From NCBI RefSeq assembly GCF_014636775.1, contig NZ_BMEQ01000017.1:26131-90130 (forward strand): a stretch of 64,000 nt of DNA, read 5' to 3'. Position numbers and translations under genes: made by a program. Below, one piece after another: positions 40,597 to 50,869 of this stretch. The DNA comes from Kocuria dechangensis (GTDB lineage: Bacteria > Actinomycetota > Actinomycetes > Actinomycetales > Micrococcaceae). Below the pieces are notes generated by a model, which was given only the letters and a program-made list of their open reading frames with translations, made no database searches and was not told the origin of the DNA. Numbering within the stretch: the stretch's first letter is position 1; the number at the start of each line of letters is the position of its first letter.

Positions 40597-41384
40597 GGGC
40601 CGCCGAGGCCGGGACCCCGCCCCCCGACGCGTCCGGCGGGTCCCGCAAGGACATGGTCGGCAAGGCCCTGCACCTGGTGGAGCTGCTCGGGGAGCACCCC
40701 GAGGGCCTCACCGCCGCGGAGGCCACCAAGGCCTGCGGCTACCCCTTCAGCACCACCTACCGGCTGCTCAACGCGCTCGTGCGGGACGGGTTCGCCGAGC
40801 TGCAGGGGGACAAGCACTACGTCCTGGGCCTGAAGATCTTCCACGCCGCCCACAGCGTGGCCCAGCGCCTGGGCATCACCGGGACGGTCTCGCCCCTGCT
40901 CCGGCGGATGGTCGAGCGCACCGGGGAGTCCTGCCTGTACGCCGTGCTGGACGGGGACCGGTTCCACACCCTCGCCAAGGAGGACGGCCCGGACTTCCGC
41001 GTCACCTCCGACCCCGGCTACCGCGGCCCGCTGCACTCCTCGGCACTCGGGCTGTGCCTGCTGGCGTTCGCGCCCGACGACGTGCGCGAGGGGCTGATCG
41101 AGAGCATCGAGCTGATCCCGCTCACCCGGCGGACCCTCACCGACCGCGACGAGCTGCGCCGGCGCGTGGAGCAGATCCGGGCGCAGGGCTACGCCACGCA
41201 GGACCAGGAGCACGACGTGGGGATGGTCGCCGTCGCGGTGCCGGTCCTGCGCCCGGGCGGGGCGTGCGCCGGCTCGCTGGCGCTGTCCGCTCCGGTCTTC
41301 CGGCGCCGGGTCGAGGACCTCGTGGAGATGGTCCCGCTGCTGCAGGAGGCCGCCCGCGAGCTGGGGGCCCGGCTGGCCGGCTGA
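40593..41384 (+). CDS. IclR-family transcriptional regulator
   Basis: A 263-residue regulator: N-terminal winged helix (KALHLVELLGEHPEGLTAAE, with the recognition region KACGYPFSTTYRLLNALVRDG), then an IclR effector-binding domain (GYRGPLHSSALGLCLLAF, GYATQDQEHDVGMVAVAVPV). Divergent from the transporter-qsuB operon, so it is the probable regulator of that operon, responding to a shikimate-pathway compound or protocatechuate. Autoregulation is likely because the putative operator overlaps its own promoter. GTG start, coupled to a leader ORF. Confidence 0.88.
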   Translation: MRAAEAGTPPPDASGGSRKDMVGKALHLVELLGEHPEGLTAAEATKACGYPFSTTYRLLNALVRDGFAELQGDKHYVLGLKIFHAAHSVAQRLGITGTVSPLLRRMVERTGESCLYAVLDGDRFHTLAKEDGPDFRVTSDPGYRGPLHSSALGLCLLAFAPDDVREGLIESIELIPLTRRTLTDRDELRRRVEQIRAQGYATQDQEHDVGMVAVAVPVLRPGGACAGSLALSAPVFRRRVEDLVEMVPLLQEAARELGARLAG

Positions 41385-41391
41385 GCCCGGC

Positions 41392-43008
41392 TCAGTATCC
41401 CTTCCAGCCCTGCTGCTGGTAGCCCATCACGACGGGCTCCAGCAGGGTCGAGACCTCGACGTCCCGCGGCCCCCGGTCGGGTGGGAACACGGCGGCCGCG
41501 ACCAGGACCTCCTCGGACAGGAACCGGGTGGCGGGGGCGTCCTCGGCCAGCCCGAGCGGGGGGCCGCCCCCGTCGTCGTCCGCGGTGCCGTCGGCGGTGG
41601 CGAGGAAGAAGCCCCAGTTGCCGAAGCTCGGCACGTCCACGTTGTACGGGGTCGCGCCGAAGCCCGCGGCCTCGACGGTCTCCCCGATGCACCAGTAGGC
41701 CTCCGGGGCGAAGTAGGGGGAGCCGGACTGGACCACCAGCCGCCCGCCGGGCGCGAGCGCCCGCCCGACCAGCCCGTACATCTCCTGGGAGTACAGCTTC
41801 GCGGTGGCCTCCGAGTCGGGGTCGGGCAGGTCCGCGACCACGACGTCGAAGCCGCCCGACGGCGCCCGCTCCCGCAGCCAGCTGAACGCGTCCGCGTTGA
41901 CCACCTCGACCCGCGGGTCCTCGAGCGACCGGCCGTTGAGCGCCGTGAGCCGGGGCTCGGTGCGGGCCAGCTCGGTCACCGCGGGGTCCAGGTCCACGAG
42001 GGTGAGGGCCTCGACGTCGGCGTAGCGCAGGATCTCCCGGGCGGCCAGCCCGTCCCCGCCGCCGAGGACCAGCACCCGGGCGCGGGGCCCGTCCATGGCC
42101 GGGTGCACGAGCGCCTCGTGGTAGCGGTGCTCGTCCGCCGAGGAGAACTGCAGGTTGCCGTTGAGGTACAGCCGCTCGTCGTCGTAGGAGATCGCGCTGG
42201 TCATCACGATGTCCTGGTACTCGCTGCGCTGCTGCAGGACGATCGGCTGGGCGTAGAGCTGCTGGCGGGCGGAGACCTCGAAGCGCCCCGAGCCCCAGAA
42301 GGCGCCCGCGAGCACGAGCAGGATCGCCACGAGGGCGGCGGCCAGGGCGGCCAGGGACCGGCGGGAGAGCGTGCTGCGGAACAGCCAGACCGTCACGGCC
42401 ACCCCCACCAGCGCGTTGACCGCGCCCACGGCGAGCGCCCCGCGCAGCAGCCCGAGGGCCGGCAGGAGCAGGAACGGGAACGCGAGCCCGCCCAGCAGCG
42501 CGCCCACGTAGTCCGCGGCGAACATGTCCGCCACGGCGTCCGGGGCGGACTGCCGGCGGATCTGCTGGAGCAGGTTCATCAGCAGGGGGATCTCGGCGCC
42601 GATCAGGGCGCCCAGGGCGAAGGCCACGCCGACCGTGGCCGCCTGGTAGATCCGCAGCCAGGCGAAGCACGCGTAGAGCAGCAGCACCGACAGCCCGCCG
42701 AGCAGGGACAGCAGCGCCTCGACCGCGGCGAAGGACAGGGCGGGCCACCGGTTCAGCCGCTTCGAGGCCAGGGCGCCGATGCCCATGGCGAAGACCATGA
42801 CGGAGAGGACGATCGAGGCCTGGACCACGGTGTTGCCCAGCAGGTAGGCGCCCAGCGCCACGAGCGCCAGCTCGTAGACCATCCCGCACGCGGCGCAGAC
42901 GAACACGCCCAGCAGCACGAGGAACCGCGCGAGGCTGGGGCCCACCGGCAGGTGCAGCCCGGGGAGGGCGGGGGTCTCGGCGGCGGCGGCGTCGAGGGGG
43001 ACGGCCAC
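41392..43008 (-). CDS. Membrane-spanning spermidine synthase-like protein
   Basis: A 538-residue protein. Residues about 20-250 hold seven to eight membrane helices (FLVLLGVFVCAACGMVYELAL, LIGAEIPLLMNLLQQI). Residues about 275-490 are a spermidine-synthase methyltransferase fold: QDIVMTSAISYDDERLYLNG, VLVLGGGDGLAAREIL (AdoMet site), ADLPDPDSEATAKLYSQEMY. The DLPDPDSE catalytic block is preserved. Known polyamine synthases are soluble, so the substrate of membrane forms is uncertain. Two bases after the DUF350 stop, no ribosome site: translationally coupled. End of a five-gene minus-strand block. Confidence 0.85.
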   Translation of the reverse strand: MAVPLDAAAAETPALPGLHLPVGPSLARFLVLLGVFVCAACGMVYELALVALGAYLLGNTVVQASIVLSVMVFAMGIGALASKRLNRWPALSFAAVEALLSLLGGLSVLLLYACFAWLRIYQAATVGVAFALGALIGAEIPLLMNLLQQIRRQSAPDAVADMFAADYVGALLGGLAFPFLLLPALGLLRGALAVGAVNALVGVAVTVWLFRSTLSRRSLAALAAALVAILLVLAGAFWGSGRFEVSARQQLYAQPIVLQQRSEYQDIVMTSAISYDDERLYLNGNLQFSSADEHRYHEALVHPAMDGPRARVLVLGGGDGLAAREILRYADVEALTLVDLDPAVTELARTEPRLTALNGRSLEDPRVEVVNADAFSWLRERAPSGGFDVVVADLPDPDSEATAKLYSQEMYGLVGRALAPGGRLVVQSGSPYFAPEAYWCIGETVEAAGFGATPYNVDVPSFGNWGFFLATADGTADDDGGGPPLGLAEDAPATRFLSEEVLVAAAVFPPDRGPRDVEVSTLLEPVVMGYQQQGWKGY

Positions 43009-43010
43009 CG

Positions 43011-43433
43011 TCAGGAGATCGCGGCGGCGACCACGAGCCCCACGGACACGTGGGCGGTCGCCGTCACCCACACGGCCGGGTGCAGCTTCTCGTCGGTCAC
43101 CAGCTCGCCCAGGCGGCCGGGGGTGAAGGCGTCGACGACGAGGAAGGACACGGCCATCAGCGCCAGCCCCACCAGCCCGTAGAGGGCGGTCGAGACCAGT
43201 CCCGCCACCAGCCCCTCCTCGCTCGCGAGGATGGCCTGCCGGACCACGACCGCCATGGCCAGCACGGAGGAGGACAGCACCACCACGGACCCGTGGTTGC
43301 GGTCCGTCCAGATCAGGGAGTGCAGCTTCCCGGGGGTCAGCAGGTCGACCACCAGGTAGCCCAGGGCCATGAGGACCAGCCCCACCAGGCCGTAGGCGGC
43401 GGCCGCGCCCACCTCGTACATCACAGTGTCCAT
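43011..43433 (-). CDS. DUF350 family membrane protein
   Basis: A 140-residue protein with four membrane helices arranged as two similar pairs: AAYGLVGLVLMALGYLVVDLLTPGKL and ALYGLVGLALMAVSFLVVDAFTPGRL. The internal duplication is characteristic of DUF350/UPF0719. Family function is unknown. It is immediately upstream of the membrane spermidine-synthase-like gene. GGAGA eight bases before the ATG. Confidence 0.88.
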   Translation of the reverse strand: MDTVMYEVGAAAAYGLVGLVLMALGYLVVDLLTPGKLHSLIWTDRNHGSVVVLSSSVLAMAVVVRQAILASEEGLVAGLVSTALYGLVGLALMAVSFLVVDAFTPGRLGELVTDEKLHPAVWVTATAHVSVGLVVAAAIS

Positions 43434-43449
43434 GCTCGTCGTCTCCGTC

Positions 43450-43557
43450 GTTCCATAGGGCGTTCCTCAGGCAGTTCCACAGGGCGTTCGGTCAGTCGTT
43501 CGGTCAGGCGTTCGGTCGGTCGTCCGGTCAGGCGTTCCGTGCGGCGTCCCGCCGGGC
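43450..43557. repeat. 12-bp tandem array, nine degenerate units
   Basis: Nine head-to-tail 12-mers beginning GTTC or GTCC (for example GTTCGGTCAGGC, GTTCGGTCAGTC) fill most of the 169-base gap between the lipoprotein stop and the DUF350 start. The period stays at 12 without indels. The minus strand would read Thr-Glu-Arg-Leu repeats in a frame that belongs to no supported gene. Confidence 0.9.
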
Positions 43558-43602
43558 GCCGCCGTGGGGCGTGCCGGTCGGTGCTCGGGGCGGGGCGGGG
43601 CG

Positions 43603-43947
43603 TCACTTGCCGGAGCCGTAGGACCCGCCGCGGTAGTCGGTGCCGCTGCTGCGGGACCCCCCGCCCAGGAAGATCCAGCCGAACCCGCCGCCGGAGCGCC
43701 CGCACGCCGAGTCGACCTGGCTCTGGGTGGGGTTCGCGGCGTGCTTGGCGTAGTAGTCCGCCCGGTACGCCTCCCGGCACTGGGCCCGCCCGCCGCCGCC
43801 GCAGGCGGCGAACAGCGCCAGGACCAGGACGATCCCCACGGCTCCGACGAGGATCCGCCGCCCCCACCGCTTGCGGGGGGCGGAGGGCCCGCCCGGCCCC
43901 CGGCCGGGACCGCCGGGGCCGGGGGTGCGGCCGTGGTCCGCGCTCAC
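43603..43947 (-). CDS. Small putative lipoprotein, uncharacterised
   Basis: A 114-residue protein with a Gly/Pro-rich basic N-terminus, one hydrophobic segment (residues about 32-48) ending in a lipobox-like FAAC (Cys49), then AQCREAYRADYYAKHAANPT and a Gly/Ser-rich tail GSRSSGTDYRGGSYGSGK. No named domain is recognised. It starts by GTGA overlap with the DUF2617 gene (43944-43947), so it belongs to the same operon. Two further Cys after the anchor may form a disulfide. Confidence 0.65.
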   Translation of the reverse strand: MSADHGRTPGPGGPGRGPGGPSAPRKRWGRRILVGAVGIVLVLALFAACGGGGRAQCREAYRADYYAKHAANPTQSQVDSACGRSGGGFGWIFLGGGSRSSGTDYRGGSYGSGK

Positions 43948-44555
43948 CGCTCCACCGGGGAGCCGGGGCGCGGGAGGAGCCGGAGCGCGGAGCGCGAGTG
44001 CACGATCCGCCGCGCCTGCGGGTAGACGTGCCAGCTGCGCCACAGCAGGCCGCCGGCGCCGTCCTCCCACGCGCACAGCCCGGTGAGGGCGGACGGGTCT
44101 CCCGCGAAGCGCACCACCAGGGCGTGGGGCGCGCTGCGGCACGTGCCGAGCAGGCGCTCCACCTGCCGGCGCAGCCCGCGCCCGGAGTGGCCGGTGACCG
44201 TGCAGCCGGTCTCGTAGTCCGCCGCGAAGGGGACGGGCGCGGCCCGCCGCAGCGCGGTGGGCAGGAAGGGGTCGTGGCCGGGGCGGCAGGCGAGGGTCTC
44301 GACCCACTCGTGGCCGTCCCGCTCGAGCACCACCTGGTGGGAGGCGCCGAGGACGCGCAGCTCGAGGGTCGTGCCGAGCAGCCCGGCCGGCTCCGCGCGC
44401 CGCACCGCGAGGGCCGGCAGGCGGGGCGCGTCGGTGGAGAAGCTGAGGTCGTCGGGGGAGGCGTCCGCGAACGGGGCGTCGGCCAGGAGGACCGGGTCGA
44501 GGGGACCGGGCAGGGCCGGAGCGAGGGCCTGGGGAAGTGTCTCGGTGGCGCTCAT
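43944..44555 (-). CDS. DUF2617 family protein
   Basis: A 203-residue DUF2617 protein; the LELRVLGASHQVVLE strand and the LLWRSWHVYPQARRIVHSRS block near the end are family hallmarks. Function unknown. Overlaps the upstream DUF4178 gene by four bases (ATGA, 44552-44555). Cytoplasmic by sequence. Confidence 0.82.
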   Translation of the reverse strand: MSATETLPQALAPALPGPLDPVLLADAPFADASPDDLSFSTDAPRLPALAVRRAEPAGLLGTTLELRVLGASHQVVLERDGHEWVETLACRPGHDPFLPTALRRAAPVPFAADYETGCTVTGHSGRGLRRQVERLLGTCRSAPHALVVRFAGDPSALTGLCAWEDGAGGLLWRSWHVYPQARRIVHSRSALRLLPRPGSPVER

Positions 44556-45067
44556 GCGGGCCGGGTCCCCGCGGTGACCTCCACCTCGGAGCGGTGCACG
44601 GGCACGCCGGCGGACGCCTCCCAGGCGCCGCCCTGGAACCGCTCGAAGGACATCAGCGTGCCGTCCTCGGCCACGTAGTCGACGTAGTCGCACGTGCCGT
44701 GCTCGGGCAGGCCGGGGACGTTGACGGCGCGGAAGCGGGCGGTGCCCCGCTCCTCCCGCCGGTAGCGGCGGCCGTTCACGTCCAGGGTGCGGGGGCCGGG
44801 CTCCACCCCGGGCACCTCCACGGCCGACCACAGCGTCAGCTCCGGCTCGGGGGTGTACTCGACGCCCAGGTACCGCTCGGGAGAGCCCGCCATGCGCAGC
44901 TCCTGCCAGTGGTACCCGTCCTCGCTCAGCATGATCTCGCCCTCGTAGACCATCCGCTCCCCGCGGATCGTCACCACGTCGCCCAGGGCGATCGTCTCGA
45001 GCGACGGCCGCCGCCCCGGTCGCACCGGGTTGCCGGGCCCGAACGGGCGCTCGCCGTGTCCATCCAT
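44552..45067 (-). CDS. DUF4178 family protein
   Basis: A 171-residue protein with a DUF4178 domain: ALGDVVTIRGERMVYEGEIM, DGYHWQELRM, YLGVEYTPEPELTLWSAVEV and the C-terminal DYVAEDGTLMSFERFQGG. First gene of a block DUF4178, DUF2617, lipoprotein, DUF350, spermidine-synthase-like. ATG 45067 has GGAG five bases upstream. A GTG at 45115, five bases after a TATTTT hexamer, would give a leaderless 187-residue form. Confidence 0.82.
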   Translation of the reverse strand: MDGHGERPFGPGNPVRPGRRPSLETIALGDVVTIRGERMVYEGEIMLSEDGYHWQELRMAGSPERYLGVEYTPEPELTLWSAVEVPGVEPGPRTLDVNGRRYRREERGTARFRAVNVPGLPEHGTCDYVDYVAEDGTLMSFERFQGGAWEASAGVPVHRSEVEVTAGTRPA

Positions 45068-45120
45068 GTCCGCTCCCTGCGTCGTGCGGCAGGCCGGAGG
45101 GGCCCAGCGCTTCACGATCG

Positions 45121-45150
45121 AAAATACGTTGGGCGGGGGCGGCGCCGCAA
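45121..45150 (-). promoter_or_regulatory. Candidate promoter of the DUF4178 operon
   Basis: Minus strand TTGCGG (45145-45150) and TATTTT (45121-45126), 18-base spacer. Transcription would begin near 45114. Confidence 0.45.
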
Positions 45151-45211
45151 CAGGCGCGCCGCTGTCCGCCCGCGGGGCCTCACAGGCCTGACCAGGTCCG
45201 ACGCCCCGGGA

Positions 45212-46168
45212 TCACGGTACCGGGTGCCCGCGGGCGGCGTTGAGCAGGGCGTACCACTCCTCGTGGCCGAGCCGGGGGGCGAGGGCCTCCGCCGCGGCGC
45301 AGGCGGCGATCCGCTGCGGGTCGGTCGTCCCGACGACGGGCCGGATCCCGCCGGGGTGCCGCATCAGCCACGCGAGGACCACGGCCTCGCCGGCGACCCC
45401 GTGGGCCCTGGCGATCCCGTGCACCACCTCCGCCGTGGCGGCCGCGTGCTGGTCCTCCGGCGGGACGGGCGCACCGGTGTAGAGGCCGCGGGCCAGGGCG
45501 CCCCACGCCTGGACCTCCACGCCGTTGGCCGTGCAGTACTCGAGGGTGCCCTCCGGGAAGGGGTGCCCGGCGGCCTCCGTCTGGTTGACGAGGATCTGCT
45601 GCTCCACGAAGCCGCGGTGGCGCAGGCTCAGCTCCAGCTGCAGGGCGGTGACGGGCGTGGCGAGCAGCTGCTGGTAGAGGCACACCTGGCGCAGGGACAT
45701 GTTCGACAGGCCCACCGAGCGGATGAGCCCCTCCCGGCGCAGCTCGTCGAGGGTCGCGGCGACCTCCTGCGGGTCGGCCAGCGGGTCCGGGCGGTGCAGC
45801 ATGAACCGCTCCACCGAGTCCACCCCCAGCCGCCGCAGCGAGCCCTCGAGGCCGCGCCGGATCGTGTCCCGGTCCAGCCGGTAGTGGACCGGGGCGCCCC
45901 GGTCGGCGGTGTTGCCGGGCAGGCGCACCCCCACCTTGGTCTGGATGGTGATCCCCCGGCCCAGCTCCGGGTCCTCCGCGAGGAGCCGGCCGAAGACCTC
46001 CTCGGACTTGCCGTGGGTGTAGATGTCGGCGTGGTCGAAGTCCGTGATCCCGGCCGCGCGGGCGGCCTGCACGGCCGTCCGCGCGCTGTCCACGGTCCGG
46101 GCGTCGAGCGGTTCGTCGTCCCACTCCCCGCCGAGGGTCATGCAGCCGTAGATGAGTCGTGAGCTCAC
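45212..46168 (-). CDS. Aldo/keto reductase
   Basis: A 318-residue AKR-fold NADPH oxidoreductase. The tetrad is visible: Asp and Tyr in FDHADIYTHGKSEE, Lys in TIQTKVGVRL and His in RFMLHRPDPL. VGLSNMSLRQ and VVGTTDPQRI are cofactor-pocket blocks. It resembles the YdhF subgroup. Substrate not predictable. It overlaps the upstream TPR gene (GTGA at 46165-46168), so it is co-translated. Confidence 0.88.
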   Translation of the reverse strand: MSSRLIYGCMTLGGEWDDEPLDARTVDSARTAVQAARAAGITDFDHADIYTHGKSEEVFGRLLAEDPELGRGITIQTKVGVRLPGNTADRGAPVHYRLDRDTIRRGLEGSLRRLGVDSVERFMLHRPDPLADPQEVAATLDELRREGLIRSVGLSNMSLRQVCLYQQLLATPVTALQLELSLRHRGFVEQQILVNQTEAAGHPFPEGTLEYCTANGVEVQAWGALARGLYTGAPVPPEDQHAAATAEVVHGIARAHGVAGEAVVLAWLMRHPGGIRPVVGTTDPQRIAACAAAEALAPRLGHEEWYALLNAARGHPVP

Positions 46169-46848
46169 GGGCGGTCCTCGCCCTCGTGCACGCCGGCGTC
46201 CCGGGCGGGGCCCTCCTGCTCCAGGCGCTGCTGCTCCGCGGCCCAGCGCAGCCGGGCGGCGGCCGCGTAGGCCGCGCCCGACTCCTTCAGCCGACCCGCG
46301 TGCTCGTACAGCCGGCCCAGGGCGGTGAAGCACTCCGCCTGGTCCGCGCTCGTGCCCTCCGTCTCCTGGTAGAAGTCGAGGGCCCGGTTGTAGGCGGTCA
46401 TCGCCTGGGAGGGGCGGTCGCTCAGCTCGTAGACCCGGGCCAGGTTGACGTGGCACTGCGCCTGGTCCTGCGGCTCGTGGGGCGTGTCGAGGTACTGGCC
46501 CAGGGCGTCGAGCAGGTGCTCCTCGGCGTCGCGCGGGCGGTCCAGCTCGAGCAGGAGGCTGCCCAGGATGAGGTGGGTCCGGGCCCGGTGCCGCCCGCTG
46601 CCGGAGATCCGGCCGAACAGGTCCAGGGCCTTCTCGTAGGCCGTCACCGCGCGGCCGGGGCGGTTCATGCCCAGGTAGAGGTGGCCCAGGTTGTAGTGGC
46701 AGGCGGCCTGCTCCTGCAGCGCGTCGCCCTCCTCCTCGAAGAGCACGATGGCCTGCTGGTAGGCGGTCTCGGCCTCGTCGAGCCGCCCTCGGTCCTCGGC
46801 GTCGAGGGCCCGGGTGAAGAAACCGTGCCCGTCCTGGGAGTAGCTCAT
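46165..46848 (-). CDS. Tetratricopeptide repeat protein
   Basis: A 227-residue protein of about five TPR units (for example RLDEAETAYQQAIVLFEEEG, NRPGRAVTAYEKALDLFGRI, RPSQAMTAYNRALDFYQ). It has no signal, membrane segment or enzymatic domain, so it is probably a scaffold. Middle gene of a three-gene minus-strand unit with the PLDc_N-like and aldo/keto reductase genes. AAAGG seven bases before the ATG. Confidence 0.85.
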   Translation of the reverse strand: MSYSQDGHGFFTRALDAEDRGRLDEAETAYQQAIVLFEEEGDALQEQAACHYNLGHLYLGMNRPGRAVTAYEKALDLFGRISGSGRHRARTHLILGSLLLELDRPRDAEEHLLDALGQYLDTPHEPQDQAQCHVNLARVYELSDRPSQAMTAYNRALDFYQETEGTSADQAECFTALGRLYEHAGRLKESGAAYAAAARLRWAAEQQRLEQEGPARDAGVHEGEDRP

Positions 46849-46898
46849 GCGGGTGCCTTTCTCTGCCGGGTCCTCCGGCCCGTCGGCGGGGTACAGGT

Positions 46899-47162
46899 CT
46901 ACGCGGGGGGCGAGTTCCGCAGGCGCGGGTCGCGGCGGCCGAGGGCGAACCACAGGGCAGAGCCGACCACCGGGAACGCCAGGATCACCAGCAGCCACAG
47001 CAGGCGCAGCACCGGGTCCTGGCCGCCGGTGCGGAGCAGGGACACGGTCGCGGCCACCAGCAGGACGACGACCGCCGCCCCGACGGCCGCGGCCACGTTC
47101 TCCCACGCCCCGGGGACCAGCGGGTTGACCCCGGCGGTCAGGAGGGCGGTTCCAGTGGTCAT
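46899..47162 (-). CDS. Small membrane protein, PLDc_N-like
   Basis: An 87-residue protein with two membrane helices (residues about 22-43 and 53-73). The second, LLWLLVILAFPVVGSALWFALGRRD, matches the phospholipase-D N-terminal (PLDc_N) motif found alone in many actinobacterial small proteins. No catalytic domain is attached. GAGGAT ends six bases before the ATG, so the transcript may be leaderless. Confidence 0.75.
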   Translation of the reverse strand: MTTGTALLTAGVNPLVPGAWENVAAAVGAAVVVLLVAATVSLLRTGGQDPVLRLLWLLVILAFPVVGSALWFALGRRDPRLRNSPPA

Positions 47163-47266
47163 GCCTCGATCCTCGCACCGCCGGGGCAGGGGGACAAGGG
47201 TGCGGCGCGCCGTCGGTCCGCCGTGTCCGCCGGACGGAGGGGCTGCGGAATCGATCACCCTGCTGA

Positions 47267-47272
47267 TAAAAT
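47267..47272 (+). promoter_or_regulatory. Candidate -10 of the DUF2382 gene
   Basis: TAAAAT in a rare AT-rich patch, 35 bases upstream of the ATG at 47308, which has an AGGAGA ribosome site. Confidence 0.3.
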
Positions 47273-47307
47273 TCGCGGCACCACAGTCCACCTGAGGAGA
47301 GCCAACG

Positions 47308-48222
47308 ATGTCCACCTCCGACGAGCGCCCGTTCGACCAGGAATCCTCCGCCGGGGCCAAGGGCCGACGGGCGGAGGACGACTCCGGCGTGGAGCGCCAC
47401 GCCCCCAGCTCGGCCACCGAGCTCTGGGACCACAACGCCTACGGCCGTGAGGACGGCGACGTCGGCGGGGCCGCGACGACCGGCGTCACCGACACCCGGG
47501 ACCCGCGCGGCGGGGCCCCCGCCTACAACATCGACGCCGGGGACGACGACGCCGTCCGTCACGGCGACGACGCCGGGAGCGACGACTCGTCGAACGTGCG
47601 CGCGACGGGCGAGTCCCTGACCGGCGCCGACGCCACGGCCGGCGACGCCCACGAGAGCGTCGGCGCCGGGACCGGCACCCTCAGGGGTGCAGGAGCGGCG
47701 TCCGCGGGGGGCGCCGGTGCCCGCGGCGCCGGGCGGGAGGAGGCCTTCGACCAGGAGGTCCACGGGCGCCACGCCGCCGCGGACCGGGTCGACGGGCCGT
47801 CCGCCGGCCGGCCGGCGGACGACCTCGGCCGGACCGGTCGCCGCTCCATGGAGGGTGGGGAGGACGCCTCGGTCGTCCGTCACGAGGAGCGCCTGGACGT
47901 CGGCACCGAGCGGGTCGAGACCGGCCGGGCCCGGCTGCGCAAGTACGTGGTCGAGGAGCCGGTGCGCGCCGAGCAGACCCTGGCCTCCGAGGACGTCGAG
48001 GAGGTCCGCACGCCCATCACGGAGGAGGAGCGGCAGGCCTTCCTCGCGGGACGGGACCTGCCCGTGGGCGACGACGAGGTGATCCTCTACCGCGAGGTGC
48101 CCGTGGTGGAGACCGTGCGCGTGCCCTACGAGCGCGTGCGCCTCGTCGTGCGCCGCACCGAGCGCACCGAGGTGGTCGAGGAGACCGTGCGCAAGGAGGA
48201 CGTCGCGCTCGAGGAGGAGTGA
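47308..48222 (+). CDS. DUF2382 domain stress-type protein
   Basis: A 304-residue acidic protein. The first 190 residues are low-complexity (Asp, Gly, Ala rich) and probably disordered. The C-terminal 110 residues form DUF2382: VVRHEERLDVGTERVETGRA, LRKYVVEEPVRAEQTL, DDEVILYREVPVVETVRVPYE. DUF2382 often follows a PRC-barrel, but none is visible here. Followed by a hairpin terminator and the catalase gene. A role in stress adaptation is inferred only from context. Confidence 0.82.
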   Translation: MSTSDERPFDQESSAGAKGRRAEDDSGVERHAPSSATELWDHNAYGREDGDVGGAATTGVTDTRDPRGGAPAYNIDAGDDDAVRHGDDAGSDDSSNVRATGESLTGADATAGDAHESVGAGTGTLRGAGAASAGGAGARGAGREEAFDQEVHGRHAAADRVDGPSAGRPADDLGRTGRRSMEGGEDASVVRHEERLDVGTERVETGRARLRKYVVEEPVRAEQTLASEDVEEVRTPITEEERQAFLAGRDLPVGDDEVILYREVPVVETVRVPYERVRLVVRRTERTEVVEETVRKEDVALEEE

Positions 48223-48243
48223 GCCGCTCCGGCGCCGCCCGGA

Positions 48244-48273
48244 CCCCCGCCGGCCCGCACGGGCCGGCAGGGG
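48244..48273 (+). terminator. Hairpin after the DUF2382 gene
   Basis: An 8-bp GCCGGCCC/GGGCCGGC stem extended by four C:G pairs past one mismatch, loop GCAC, followed by TTCGTCGT. Ends 51 bases after the stop. Confidence 0.55.
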
Positions 48274-48526
48274 TTCGTCGTCCCCGGGCGAGCGCCCCGG
48301 GCGGGCGGGTCCGGGGCCGGCCGGTCCGGCGACGGTGCCGCGTGCCGGGGCCCGAGGCCGGATCGGGGTCACCGGCCGCTGTTCACCCAGCGCAGAGCCG
48401 GGCCGGATGGCCTTGTGCGGCGGGCCACGAAGTGACGTAATGATCAGGGGGCTGGCTTTTCCGGGCCGCGACGACCGGGCCCGGCCGGCGCCCGAGCACG
48501 TGCCGACGACGACTGGGAGAACCACC
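48274..48526. other. GC-rich spacer before the catalase gene
   Basis: Together with the preceding hairpin, over 300 bases without a gene. The only promoter-like elements are TTGTGC (48413) and TAATGA (48438), 19 bases apart, in the direction of katE. No CRP- or FUR-like palindrome was recognised. Confidence 0.35.
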
Positions 48527-50773
<2,247 letters not shown>

Positions 50774-50795
50774 CCCCTCGCGGACCACTCGCACG

Positions 50796-50841
50796 GCGCG
50801 ACGAGGCCCCGCCGGGAACGCCCGGCGGGGCCTCGTCGCGC
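50796..50841. terminator. 21-bp hairpin between katE and the epimerase gene
   Basis: Perfect 21-bp stem (arms 50796-50816 and 50821-50841) with an AACG loop, between two convergent genes, so it can serve both. Confidence 0.8.
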
Positions 50842-50869
50842 GCCGCCGACGGCCCGGGAACGGCCCGGC

